This document shows positions 23,186 through 32,952 of a DNA stretch of 64,000 bases, one piece after another. Source of the stretch: Limnanthes douglasii subsp. nivea (Eukaryota > Streptophyta > Magnoliopsida > Brassicales > Limnanthaceae); assembly GCA_036936605.1 (NCBI GenBank), contig JAUPFV010000001.1, forward strand, positions 170,214,643 through 170,278,642. Direction: 5' to 3'. The notes below the pieces were generated by a model, which was given only the letters and a program-made list of their open reading frames with translations, made no database searches and was not told the DNA's origin. Position numbers and translations under genes: made by a program. Position 1 is the first letter of the stretch; every line of letters begins with the position of its first letter.

Positions 23186-23406
23186 ATGCGAAACCTTTCG
23201 TTATTTTGACAAATGCGAAACCTTTTTTTTTATTTTGATAGATGCTAAACCTTCTTTATTTTAATAGATGTTAAACCTTCTTTATTTTCATAGATGTTAA
23301 ACCTTATTTATTTGGATAGATGTTAAACTTTCTTCATTTTGATATATGGGAAACCTCTTTGTTTTGATAGATGCGAAACCTTCTTTATTTTGGTAGATGC
23401 GAAACC
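23186..23406 (+). repeat. 26-bp tandem array, about 8 units
   Basis: Variants of GATGCGAAACCTTCTTTATT + TTGATA repeat with a 26-bp period; GATG landmarks at 23241, 23267, 23293, 23319, 23345 (TATG), 23370 and 23396. Confidence 0.92.
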
Positions 23407-23799
23407 ATATAACTAAGAAATATGTGTAAAATATATTTTTTTAAATAAATTCAAAACATATGTCCGTCTTATTAAAACAAAACCAATCATATTTTCATAT
23501 TCTTTTTTCGAGTTACGGTTTAAAAGATAAGCACCTTTAACAATTAAAATTAAAAAAAAGAAAGAAACAGAAGTCGGTTATTTGATTTTATATAAAAAAG
23601 TATTTAAAGTTTAATGTATTTTAAAAAATTTAGGCTTATATCGGTAATAGATTCGTTGAATACGGTGCGTTTTGTTTAAATAGAATACGGTGCGTTTTAT
23701 CTAAAGTTTTGATCCATAGGACTAGAGGTGTCTAATGGTTCAGGAACCACGGTTCAAAGCTGACAACCCGCTTAAGAACTGGCGGTCTACCTGCGAAAC

Positions 23800-23955
23800 T
23801 GGCCCATTAGGACTGCAACCTGGCAGGACCGCAACCCGCCAGGACCGCAACCCGCCAGGACCGCAACCCGTCAGGACCGCATAAGGAGCAACCCGCCAGG
23901 ACCGCAACCCGCCGAGACCGCAACCCGCCGAGACCGCAACCCGGCAGGACTGCGA
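23800..23955. repeat. Left subterminal GC-rich repeats of the hAT element
   Basis: About ten irregular copies of a unit close to GACCGCAACCCGCCAG, some shortened (GTCAGGACCGCATAAGGAG). hAT transposases bind short repeated motifs next to the ends, so these are candidate binding sites (inference). Confidence 0.8.
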
Positions 23956-24284
23956 AACCACGGTTTATTTGTAAGAAACCACGGTTTATTTGTAAAAAAC
24001 CGGCGGTTTATTGGTAAATATTATGCTGATTTTATTTATTTTATAACCAAAATGTTATATTTAAAAAATATTGAGATTGAATATTATTATAGAATTATTA
24101 TTACATTTTTGTTAATATTAATTTGTTTTGGTTATTAATATTTTAAGTGTTGTAATTATTATATAGTCTAAAATTTTAAATATTACTTATGTTATTATCA
24201 TATTTTGAATATTATTATTATTATGTTTTTATATCTAATACAAAGCAAAACTATATCTTATCATGTTAAAATATTACAAATTCT

Positions 24285-24850
24285 ATGGTTATAATTTTAA
24301 TATTACATTTTGAATTTTATTATTGTGATTTGGTTTTGAATATTACAAGTGTTTGGTTTTATTTTTTAAACCAAAATCATATTTTATCATGCAAAAATAT
24401 TACAAGTTATATTGTTATAATTTTAATATTACATTTTAAATTTTATTATTGTGATTTGGTTTTAAATATTACAAGTGTTATTTACTATTTTTAAGTTATA
24501 TTGTTATAATTTTAATATGACATTTTGAATTTTATTATTGTGATTAGGTTTTAAATATTACAAGTGTTATTTATTATTTTTAAGTTATATTGTTATAATT
24601 TTAATATTATATTTTGAATTTTATTATTGTGATTTGGTTTTAAATATTACAAGTGTTATTTATTATTTTTAAGTTATATTGTTATAATTTTAATATTACA
24701 TTTTGAATTTTATTATTGTGATTTGGTTTTAAATATTACAAGTGTTATTTTTTATTTTTAAGTTATATTGTTGTAATTTTAAAATTACCTGTTGAATATT
24801 ATTATTGTGATTTGGTTTTAAATATTACAAATGTTATTTATTATTTTTTA
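24285..24850. repeat. 89-bp tandem array in the hAT element, about 6 units
   Basis: AAGTTATATTGTTATAAT recurs at 24404, 24493, 24582, 24671 and 24760 (last with one change), exactly 89 bp apart; a degenerate first unit begins near 24285. Each unit contains TGTGATTTGGTTTTAAATAT. AT-only apart from a few G and C; no stable coding frame. Confidence 0.93.
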
Positions 24851-24882
24851 AACCAAAATCATATTTTATCATGGTAAAAGAT

Positions 24883-25056
24883 TACAAGTTATATTAAAAT
24901 ATTTAATATTACAAATGCTAAAATATTACAAGTCATATTAAAATATTTAATATTACAAATGCTAAAATATTACAAGTCATATTAAAATATTTAATATTAC
25001 AAATGCTAAGATATTACAAGTTATATTAAAATATTTAATATTACAATTGCTAAAAT
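24883..25056. repeat. 44-bp tandem array in the hAT element, about 4 units
   Basis: Units contain AAATATTTAATATTACAAAT, then GCTAAAATATTACAAG, then TCATATTA, repeated with a 44-bp period. The array ends just at the stop codon of the minus-strand ORF, so it forms that gene's 3' flank. Confidence 0.9.
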
Positions 25057-25571
25057 ACATTTTTTAGTCTCTTGTCGCTAACCACTTTTTTAAGTCGCAA
25101 AACTTTCTCAACAGTAGCTGCAATTTGTAATGGATCTCCCAAAACTTGTCCTCGAGTCTCACGATTAACCTTACTTAACGCAGCAGCAATCAAATCGACC
25201 ATCTTCGTCTTCGTACTAAGACTTTGTTTAGGAACAACGGTCTTACTCTTAGTCTTGGTTATAGTTGGGTGTTTGACACTTCGTGTCACCTTGTCGACCA
25301 TTTTAGAACTAAAATTTGGTTTGGCGGTCTTACTAACAGTCGTACGTGTAGTACTAACAAGTTTGAAGTTTCGCCTCTCCTTATTAGAAATTTTCAAACT
25401 AAAATTTTGTTTGAGAGTCTTACTCATATTCGTAGGTTCAGTAGCACATTTGATGCGTCGTGTGATCGGATCCCTCTCGGGTGGAGGAGACATCATAAAA
25501 GAAGAAAATTCCGAAAAATCAGTTTTCGGAGTTGCTTGTCCTAACCTGTTGTTGAAGCCACAAGACGGCAT
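25050..25571 (-). CDS. Intact basic 173-aa protein carried by the hAT element, not a transposase
   Basis: A single uninterrupted frame from ATG at 25571 to 25050. No known domain is recognised. The protein is rich in Lys, Arg, Ser and Thr. Residues about 45-75 and 76-105 form an imperfect internal repeat (MSKTLKQNFSLKISNK against VSKTAKPNFSSKMVDK). The C-terminus (about 125-173) looks helical, with MVDLIAAALSKVNRE and EKVLRLKKVVSDKRLK. High positive charge suggests nuclear or nucleic-acid binding (inference). A strong minus-strand TATA lies 208 bp upstream of the ATG, and the upstream region is packed with palindromes. The opposite strand is also open for 171 codons (25072-25587) but gives a hydrophobic product and lacks a promoter. 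Intactness inside a repeat desert suggests recent activity or selection. Confidence 0.6.
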   Translation of the reverse strand: MPSCGFNNRLGQATPKTDFSEFSSFMMSPPPERDPITRRIKCATEPTNMSKTLKQNFSLKISNKERRNFKLVSTTRTTVSKTAKPNFSSKMVDKVTRSVKHPTITKTKSKTVVPKQSLSTKTKMVDLIAAALSKVNRETRGQVLGDPLQIAATVEKVLRLKKVVSDKRLKNVF

Positions 25572-25770
25572 TGGAAATAGGAAATGAGAACAAATAATAA
25601 CTAATACAAACTAATAACAATTTTTTTTCGAAAAAAAAATCTAACTATTTCGAAAACAGAAGTACGATATGTAAAATACAAAAGTTAAGCTTAATAACAA
25701 AATCTAGAACAAGTTGAGAGATTTAGAGAGTTTATAGTAGATTTAGAGAGTGTGTGAGGTTGGAGTTGGG

Positions 25771-25794
25771 GTCTCCTCTATATATAGGGGAGAC
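25771..25794 (-). promoter_or_regulatory. TATA box region of the hAT-borne gene, within a palindrome
   Basis: TATATATA at 25779-25786 sits in a near-perfect 24-bp palindrome with GTCTCC / GGAGAC arms. It is directed at the minus-strand ORF (ATG 25571); being palindromic, it could also fire to the right. The implied leader is about 180 nt. Confidence 0.55.
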
Positions 25795-25833
25795 CCATAT
25801 TTTTTTTTTTTGAAAAAACCGATTTTTTTTTTT

Positions 25834-26106
25834 CGTCCGGACCATCCGGATGGGCGTCCGGATGGTCCGGGCAGACGGTCCGGGGCATCCGGACGGTTTC
25901 GCCCGGACGCCCGGACAGGAAAATCGGACCATCCGGACGGTTCGCCCGGATGCCCCGGATGACCAACGGCTAGTTCAAACGAACTAGCCGTTGGATGAAC
26001 CGGGGCATCCAGACGGTGCATCCGGATGCCCCGGTTCATCCAACGGCTAGTTCGTTTGAACTAGCCGTTCGCGCGGACCATCCGGATGGTTGGCCGGATG
26101 GTCCGC
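25834..26106. promoter_or_regulatory. Dense CCGGA/TCCGG array with nested inverted repeats, upstream of the hAT-borne gene
   Basis: GC-rich island in very AT-rich DNA. It is built of variants of GGACCATCCGGATGG and its complement, many paired as palindromes (CCGGACCATCCGGA...TCCGGATGGTCCGG at 25836-25870; GCGGACCATCCGG...CCGGATGGTCCGC at 26073-26106). In its centre, 25963-26010 and 26024-26071 form a 48-bp inverted repeat with one mismatch around a 13-bp loop; each arm itself contains a 14-bp-arm hairpin with a 4-nt loop. Candidate multiple binding sites for a regulator or transposase (inference). Confidence 0.75.
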
Positions 26107-26110
26107 TTGA

Positions 26111-26130
26111 TGACGTCACGGATGACGTCA
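26111..26130. promoter_or_regulatory. Two TGACGTCA (CRE/as-1-type bZIP) sites
   Basis: Perfect 8-bp palindromes TGACGTCA at 26111-26118 and 26123-26130, separated by CGGA. In plants TGACG-containing palindromes are bound by TGA-class and other bZIP factors. They lie about 330 bp upstream of the minus-strand TATA. Confidence 0.65.
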
Positions 26131-26139
26131 GCAATCTGT

Positions 26140-26940
26140 GACTGATTTTTTAAAAAAAAATATATTTTTTTTATAAAAAAATTAATTTTTTTTAAAATGT
26201 AAGCATTTCAAACTATTAAAAATAATCAAAACTTTATATATAGGATTTCGCGCACTAATATTTTAAAAAAAAAATTAAAAAAATTATTTAAATAGGAAAT
26301 TCGAACTATTATTTTAAAAAAAAATAAAAATCTATAAATAAATTTTTCGAACTATTAGTTTTTAAATAATTTTAGTACTTTTATGAAAAAAATATATATT
26401 AAATTCTCTAGATTAATGAAAGAAATTTTATATTATAAACCCTTCTTTTTTTTCTAGTTTATTGAAATAAATTTTATATTATTAGCAAGTTAATTTGGAA
26501 CATAATAGATAGTTTATATTGTTGTTGATGTTAATCTCCTAAATAAATATATTTAATTAATTATATTTAATTATGCCATCATAATATAATTTCTTTTTAG
26601 GAACCAAATTACAGATAGTTAATTGAAACACATTTGGTATTTTTGAATTTATTTCACAATCAAATTACATGTGTTTATGCAATTGGAACATAATCCAAAT
26701 TTATACAATTTTTAAAACTTTAAATTTATACTTCAAAAATTAAATACTTCAAATATTAAATTTATACTTCAAATATTAAGAATGTAATTGATGATTATAA
26801 AATTTCGATTAAAATGATAACATATTTAAATTAAAATACATGAAATAGAATAATTAACTCAATTATTGAAATTAGATTCAATTAAACACTTACAAATTAA
26901 TTTTAAATAACATTATAATATATTCTGATAAACGGTTCTT
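26140..26940. other. AT-rich interior of the hAT element without gene
   Basis: A- and T-runs with loosely repeated 'cgaactatta' phrases (26235-26360) and a short ATTAAATTTATACTTCAAA duplication (26715-26780). No open frame of note. Confidence 0.5.
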
Positions 26941-27039
26941 AAATGGTTAAATGGTTTGGCTGATGGTTTGAACTGATAAACGGCTCTTAAATGGTTCGTC
27001 TGGTGGTTTGAACTGGCGGTTTAACTGTGAAACTGGCCC

Positions 27040-27150
27040 ATTACGACTGCAACCTGGCAGGACCGCCAGACCGTCAGGACCGCATAAGAGCAACCCGCCA
27101 GGACCGCAACCCGCCGAGACCGCAACCCGCCAGGACTGCAACCCGTGGTT
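27040..27150. repeat. Right subterminal GC-rich repeats of the hAT element
   Basis: Same GACCGCAACCCGCC unit as the left subterminal block, in the same direct orientation (ACTGCAACCTGGCAGGACCG at 27046 and 23813), so not simply part of the inverted terminal repeat. Confidence 0.8.
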
Positions 27151-27209
27151 CAGACTTAAACGGTGCGGGTTGGTGCTGGTTCAAACCGTTTGACACCTCT
27201 ACATAGGAC

Positions 27210-29282
27210 AGTAATTAATTATTCTCTTATAACTAACTGAAACCCAAATACCAAATAAAGTAATAAATAGAGTTAGAATATAAAAAAGTTAATGTCAATA
27301 AATTTCAAAATAAAAACTATGAATAAAAAACCTTCCAAGCCATAAAATTTAAAAGGAAATGATAAAGTATTAAAAATTATAATTTTTCTAATACAATAAA
27401 ATAAATAGATAAATATATAATATTTTTAAAAATAAAACGCTTCATTGAAGTAAATGTAAGAGATAAAAACCATTTGGAAATGAAATAGACTAAAATTGAA
27501 TATTTTTTGGATTTTTTAAAACTATCAATTAAAAATAAAATAATTTATTAGATTTTGATATTTATTTATTTAGGTATAATTTTTTTTTGCTTATAATAGC
27601 AAGTCAAAAAATTATACTTTTTCATAAAAGGAAAGGACAAAAATATATATAGTAATGATTTTTTTTTAAAAACAATTAACCAATTTTACAATTTAATAGA
27701 TTTGTTATTGGATGTGTTGAAATTGATCTAAATCAAATACGAAAACCTGAATATATGTTATTGGAAATTCAAGTTCTGTTAGATGGTAGAGAGTTTAGAA
27801 AACAATGGTTTTCTACATTGTAAAAGTACCTATGTTAGTTTTTTATTCATAAGATTGAATTTTATAAGTAGTAAATTATTATGTTTTTCTTTTATTTTTA
27901 AAAGTTTCTTCAGCAGTTTAAATTAGATGTTCGATTTTAAGAAAGATCATTGCTTTCTTATGTCAAGTTAATTTTACTTGGTTATTTTTAGGCTAAAAAC
28001 CATGACCGGTCACCAGTGTTTGGTACATGCCGCAAACTTTATATTAAGATTCTTTCATGCCCAAAACTGGTCACCTATATTTAAGAATGTTACATATATG
28101 GTCATCGGCGCGTGATTATTAACCATATAAAGACATGCAGAATCCAAAATTATAAAACATTTGTTACAAATACGGTCATTATACATTTTACACCAAAAAT
28201 ACTTTTAAAATCGATTTATTTTTCAAATTTAGAATGTTTAGTAACCGTATTTGTAGTCGGGCTAGTGTTAATTTACGCTCCATTTATCATCAAGAATGAG
28301 TATTTTGGGTGTAAAATACTCAATGAACATATTTGTAACAAAAAAAATTATAACTTTGGGTTCCACGTGTCACTGTATGGTTAATTGGACCGTGACGGTG
28401 ACCATATATGCAACATTTTTAAACAAAGATGACCCGTTTTAACCTTATTCTCAGTAAATGCATAATCGTATCAATGATAACCAAAACTTTCATTTGATAG
28501 ACCACAAAAGTCGAATCTCTAATAATATAATTTGTAGGATTAGTATCTCTTCCAAGAGTATGAGGATTATAGGTCTATTGTGTTATAAATTTTCACTTAC
28601 ATGCTTGTTCGTACAAAGACCTATGACGGGACACCGCTTGGATGGAAAATATTATTTGTTATATCTTACATGACAAAGAATTGATTTCGGTTCTCATAAG
28701 TTATTTTGATAAAATCGAATTGTAACCTTAACTATTGGTATAACACGTAAAACCGAATCTCAATCAATTATAGAAGTCCAATATCTAAATAAAAATGTAA
28801 TTTTGAGTTTGTTTTTATTAGGAAAATTTTGGATATCAATGATAAAATAAGAAAAATACCATACAATAAAATACAAGATGATATCCACAAAGTTATAATA
28901 AATGACAACGTCTTTTTACACTGGTATAAACCCCAAATTTTGTAATTTGTATCATTTTCAATAATGAAAGCATAACATGCATGTGGAGGCATTGTTAAAA
29001 TAGATTTATATAATTCTAAAGTGAAAGTAGGTAGAAATATGATTTGGATGGAATATTTTGTGGTTGTATTATTTCAAATCATTCAAGATTGCATGACTGA
29101 ATTCTTGTTAATGTGTTAGAAGATGATATTCATATTATTTAATATGATTGTATATAGGTTAAAAACAATTGGACACATATGGTAGTTAGACAATATCATC
29201 TACATACAACTATGACTAAGTCAAAACGAGATTGAATTGATGTTGTATGAAAGGTATGTCAAGCAAATTTATAATCGATTAG
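27210..29282. repeat. Dispersed repeat R, copy 4 (front end, tail and C part), cut by Tat element 2
   Basis: Aligned with copy 1 from about 27420 (CTTCATTGAAGTAAATG, compare 12391) to 29280 (AAGGTATGTCAAGCAAAT, compare 13726). Copy 1 continues after ACTAGTG, whereas this copy switches to LTR sequence there. No recognised protein; the open frames at 28112-28384 and 28458-28673 are not open in copy 1. Confidence 0.65.
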
Positions 29283-29420
29283 TGTTGGTTTGGTTTATTT
29301 TGGACTGGGGTAGTTCAGAAAAGTGTTTTGTGAAGTTTTAAGTATTAAGTGTTTGGTTTAAAAAGTAGTAAGATAATAGAGCAGTCTGCTTGTATTAAAT
29401 GTTGATGAGAGTGGTTGTGG

Positions 29421-29428
29421 TATTTATA
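29421..29428 (-). promoter_or_regulatory. TATA box for the sense transcript, LTR of element 2
   Basis: TATAAATA on the minus strand (context GAGTATAAATACC), the direction of pol in this element. Confidence 0.5.
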
Positions 29429-29973
29429 CTCTTAATTAATGACACATAGGTTTACATGTCAAGTTATGAAACCGGGTCAAGTTTAAGGACCCATTAGTCA
29501 AAAAAGTGTTTTACTTTTGTCATGTCCGGATTATTTAGTGGTGTGTCATTGTCCGAATTACCCCTGTTCGGATTATGCAGTGGGTTGTATCTGACGATTC
29601 TTAACTCATCAGTAGCTCCTTTTTTAGGCCTTGCCAAATATCTTTGGTAGGGCTAAAAAATCCACTAAGCTAGTAACGACTTTGTCCGATCTGCCCGTGC
29701 GGTCTGTACTAGGAAGTTTACTTTCAACATTAACTCAGTTCGAAGTTTGTCAGAACTGGTTTCTCTTTCAAGAATTCTAAGAGTTTTCTTCTTGGATCGT
29801 TGGACACGTGTCAATATCTGGTTTGACCTACCAGCGCTTATTTTTCCTAGTCCGGCGCACCCACAAAATCTAGAAAGTTACCTAGGAATTTGATCCTTCA
29901 CACGTTTGCGCAACCATTAATCATTAAAAAACCCTCTTCAACCTCTCCTAGGTAGCTGTTACCTTTTTACTGT

Positions 29974-29981
29974 TATATAAA
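29974..29981 (+). promoter_or_regulatory. TATA box for the antisense gene, inside the LTR edge
   Basis: TATATAAA, 96 bp upstream of the first ATG (30070) of the antisense gene and about 20 bp inside the LTR. A start near 30005 would leave a leader of about 65 nt (CTCAAATATTTTTAGAGAG region). This makes the LTR bidirectional. Confidence 0.6.
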
Positions 29982-30069
29982 TTCTCTTTCACTATTTCAT
30001 TTTCTTCCATACTCAAATATTTTTAGAGAGATTTGCATTCTTACCTTCAATTTGTTCTTGAGAGGTTTT

Positions 30070-32952
30070 ATGTTCACAGCAAGAAACACACTAGTTAAAG
30101 GCGGCTGGTTAAACTTATCAGAGTTAGAAAGAGTGAAAAAGGTAGAAAGAGAGAATCGCATTGCTCCCGACCTCTCAGTTTCTCCAAGTGAGAAATCGAG
30201 TGAACCGACACAGGAAGCCGATCAAGGATCATCATCATCCAAAAAGCCTAGGACCAGACAGCTATTCAAACCAATCCTTTCACCCCTTCCCTCAAGTTTT
30301 TATGTTCAAGAGTCCCAACCTTCTGTGCAAATAGAAAAACTTGTTTCAAGTATCAGAAAATCCTCTCCCTTTATTACTATGGGTTCTGATGTTGAAAAGT
30401 CTCCGGAGAAGATAACCCCTCGCCGGACAAACCGCCAAACTAAAACTCAATCTACACCTTTACTGACAAAACCCTCTGGATCAGAGGTAACCAAAGCAGA
30501 ACCAAAGGCCAAGCCCTCCGGATCCCAACTTCAACCAGATACCAGGCTTTCAGAAGCAACAAGTGCTCAAGCATCCGGAGAAACCCTTGTGCAAGAAATC
30601 GACCCCCCCCTTCTTCCAAAGCATCTGATAAACCTTCCACAGTGATGGAAGAGGTAATGGAAGAGAGTATTGAGGAGACCCCCTTTGAGACCGAGGCTTT
30701 AGGTCAAACAGGAGATGCTGCTTCTGATAAGAAGGGAAAAATAAGGTGAAAGTCTGCAGGACTCATCCGGAATCACTTCTAAAGTGCTTAGAGGGCAAGG
30801 TAGGTCCATGCTTCAAATACGTTAGTGTCAAGTATTTGTTGGCTCTACAAAACATAAAATACATCTACACCCACACTTCTGAGTTGGGCCGAATCCGGAC
30901 AGAATATGGGATTTCGGAGTCAGTAAAGGTAAGGATGCCCATCACTCCGGAGACTCTCATGGACTGCAAGCTCAACGAGGTGGTAATATTCACGAAGTAC
31001 TGAAATGGGGACTCCGGTTCCCATTGGACCCAGAAATCATCAGGTAATTTAACTTAGGTAAACTCTGCCCTAGCAAGATAAGCCCCAATGCCTGGTATTA
31101 TTTCCTTGCTTGCATCATGGCATCAAGGTTGTAAAAAATCCCACTTCCGATGGAGTATTTTGCTGCTGTGGAAAGCTTGTGCAAGAATCACCATATTCCG
31201 TTCTGCCATCACAATATGGGGAACAACTTCAAAGTTGTAGATGACTTGCTATAGTCCGAAAAGAACTAGAGGACCCAATTTCTGTTTGTCAGTGGGACAT
31301 GGGAGACCGACAGGAAGATCAAGCCCAACACCAATACTAGTATGCTGACTAGAAAGTTGAAGACTACTAGTGAGTTTCTTCCCTATCTTCGTTTCTCATG
31401 CTTTTTCTTTTTAAATTATAAGTGTTCCCATTCTGATTGATTTGTTACTCTTTTTTCAGTGTTGCCGAAGGATTTCTCCGAACACTTAGAGGACGGGCAA
31501 AAAACCTGTGGAAAACTCAATGCATGGGCTGCGGAGCATTGGAGGAATGCCTTCCAGAACTGCTTCACATCGGGAAATCTTGTGAGATCCCATCTGTGGA
31601 ACACCACAGGCTGGATAGATCTCACATGGGAAGAGATGACTACCCTTCCTCCACCTGGGGTAATTCTCAAAAGGACAGAGGCCAAGGATGGTAAATTGCT
31701 CTTACCTTCCAGAGAAAAATCTCCTAGCAAGATGAAGAGCAAGAAGAAAAAAGCTGCAACAAAGTTGGTTCAAACAACCACAGAGGAAACTGGTTCGGGG
31801 AACCAAGATGGAATTGATGCTGCCGTTATCAAAGTAGTAGAGGCTGAAACAGTGAGGGAGGCTGGAGAGTCGCAGAACCCACCAAAGCCTCCTAAGAAGG
31901 ACATAAAAAGGAGGGCCATCAGCGATGAGAAAGCTGCTAAGAAAAAGAAGGTTACCTTGAGAGAAGAAATAATTCTTCGTCCTTCGGAAACTCAACCTAC
32001 ACTAGCCCTTGTATATCTCACCTTACAAGAGAAAATCCCAACAGGTCTGTAGTCCGGAGAGGTTGCTGGGGGAGGGAATGAAGAATTCGACATTAGTGCC
32101 CTTCAAGACATTGATTTATACTTCAATGATTCTGAGAATGATGATTTCGCAGGTCCTTACCGCCCCTCCAGCTCTGCCATTATGGTGACCTTCAATGGTA
32201 AGTCTTTCTCCGTCTCCGTAGAGCAAGATATTTTGAGCCATTCCCTCCTCCGTCACATCCAACCAATAATCGACTTGGAAAGACAGGTGAAAAGTCAGAC
32301 CACCCTTATCAACTCCCTCACCTCTGACAAGGAATCTCTATCAACCAGCATCCTCAATGCCAGTGAACGTATAGAGGAACTAAAGAAGGAGATAGAGGAA
32401 TTGAAGAAGGATAAAGAGGATTCATCAACTAAGTTGGCCACGTCGGAAGCTTCCAGATCTGAGCTCCATACTAAGCATTCTGGTTTGGAGAAGGACCTCA
32501 CAATGTTAAAGGAGGAACTGAAGACCATGGATGGTGTTATTCAAACTCTATCTGATGAGAAGACTAAGTTAGAGGGTACTGTGTCGGAGATGGCCAAATA
32601 GAAAGATGATTTAATGAAGCAGCGGGAGCAAGCTATTCAGGAAGGTATTGACAAGTATACGAATGAAGTGATAGACTCCCTAGATAAAAGAGATGATCAA
32701 GTCAAGTCTGACATGGTGCTGCTCTTCCATGAGTCTTTTCCGAAGAAGACCCTTGGTCCCTTCTGGAAATATGTGGAATATGAAGACATCCCATTTCATA
32801 CAATGGCCGATGGCGATAAACATAACTATGGCAGTGGAATAGATTCCACTACTGATGATGAAGAGGGAACTGGTGAGAGTTCGAGTGCCGAACTCAAAAG
32901 TCCCAAAAACGGTGGTGGTGATGAAGGAACGTCTGAAGGGAACAAACCATAA
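30070..32952 (+). pseudogene. Antisense gene of Tat element 2: PF04195-like domain, coiled coil, acidic tail; one intron
   Basis: Begins MFTARNTLVKGGWLNLSE at 30070. The N-terminal 190 residues are Ser/Pro/Lys-rich. Then comes the conserved domain: NEVVIFTKY (30976-31002), WGLRFPLDPEIIR (31007-31045) and ISPNAWYYFLACIMASRL (about 31075-31129), parallel to element 1. FVSGTWETDRKIKP (about 31288-31330) precedes a 90-bp intron. After it come HLEDGQKTCGKLNAWAAEHW (31484-31545), a Lys-rich linker, a heptad-rich coiled coil (32270-32600, with ERIEELKKEIEELKKDKE) and an acidic end (STTDDEEGTGESSSAEL, about 32848-32900). Disablements: frameshift in the C8 run at 30602-30609, another near 30740, stops near 31003, 31046, 31130, 31251 and 31268, and stops at 32052 and 32601. 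Function unknown. Confidence 0.78.
31370..31459 (+). other. 90-bp intron in the antisense gene
   Basis: Donor GTGAGTTTC at 31370 and acceptor CTCTTTTTTCAG ending 31459, with a T-rich body. Removing it joins ...KLKTT to MLPKDFSEHLED in the same frame (codon split A|TG). Unspliced, the reading would run into TGA immediately (31371). In element 1 the same place keeps TTGTTTCAG|TGTGC (about 5380-5395, minus strand), suggesting the acceptor is conserved. Confidence 0.7.

Larger units (their letters stand above)
23715..27209. mobile_element. hAT-family DNA transposon, 3479 bp (23723-27201), with perfect 8-bp target duplication
   Basis: Flanked by CATAGGAC on both sides (23715-23722 and 27202-27209), the 8-bp duplication expected of hAT elements. 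The left end is TAGAGGTGTCTAATGGTTCA and the reverse complement of the right end is TAGAGGTGTCAAACGGTTTG; the first ten bases are identical and 16 of 20 match overall. GC-rich subterminal repeats of CGCAACCCGCCAGGAC type lie near both ends. No transposase (no BED finger, no C-terminal dimerisation domain) is seen, so it is non-autonomous. It holds two tandem arrays and one intact 173-codon ORF with its own promoter-like region. Confidence 0.88.
29283..29999 (-). repeat. 3' LTR of Tat element 2 (approximate bounds)
   Basis: Begins TGTTGGTTTGG exactly where R-family homology ends and ends ACTATTTCA before the pyrimidine run TTTTCTTCC, whose complement GGAAGAAAA makes a good polypurine tract for a minus-strand element. 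A minus-strand TATAAATA lies at 29421-29428, placing U3 on the right (about 570 bp) and R/U5 on the left (about 140 bp). Without a second LTR the bounds remain approximate. Confidence 0.6.

Noticed and set aside
23740..23961. Minus-strand 73-codon frame in the left subterminal repeats of the hAT element (and its mirror at 26947-27141)
   Set aside because: Translation of the GACCGCAACCCGCC repeat itself; repetitive GGLRSWRVA pattern, no start context.
25072..25587. 171-codon + strand frame opposite the hAT-borne ORF
   Set aside because: Hydrophobic mirror of a Lys/Ser/Thr-rich frame. The TATA, leader and GC-rich upstream region all fit the minus strand; the + frame has no promoter on its side.
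25732..26039. Open frames across the CCGGA palindrome island, both strands
   Set aside because: Gly/Pro/Arg-rich translations of a GC-rich repeat array; openness is due to lack of stop codons in the repeat.
31702..31995. Minus-strand 97-codon frame opposite the antisense gene of element 2
   Set aside because: Ser/Phe/Leu-rich mirror of the Lys-rich linker; no homologue in element 1.
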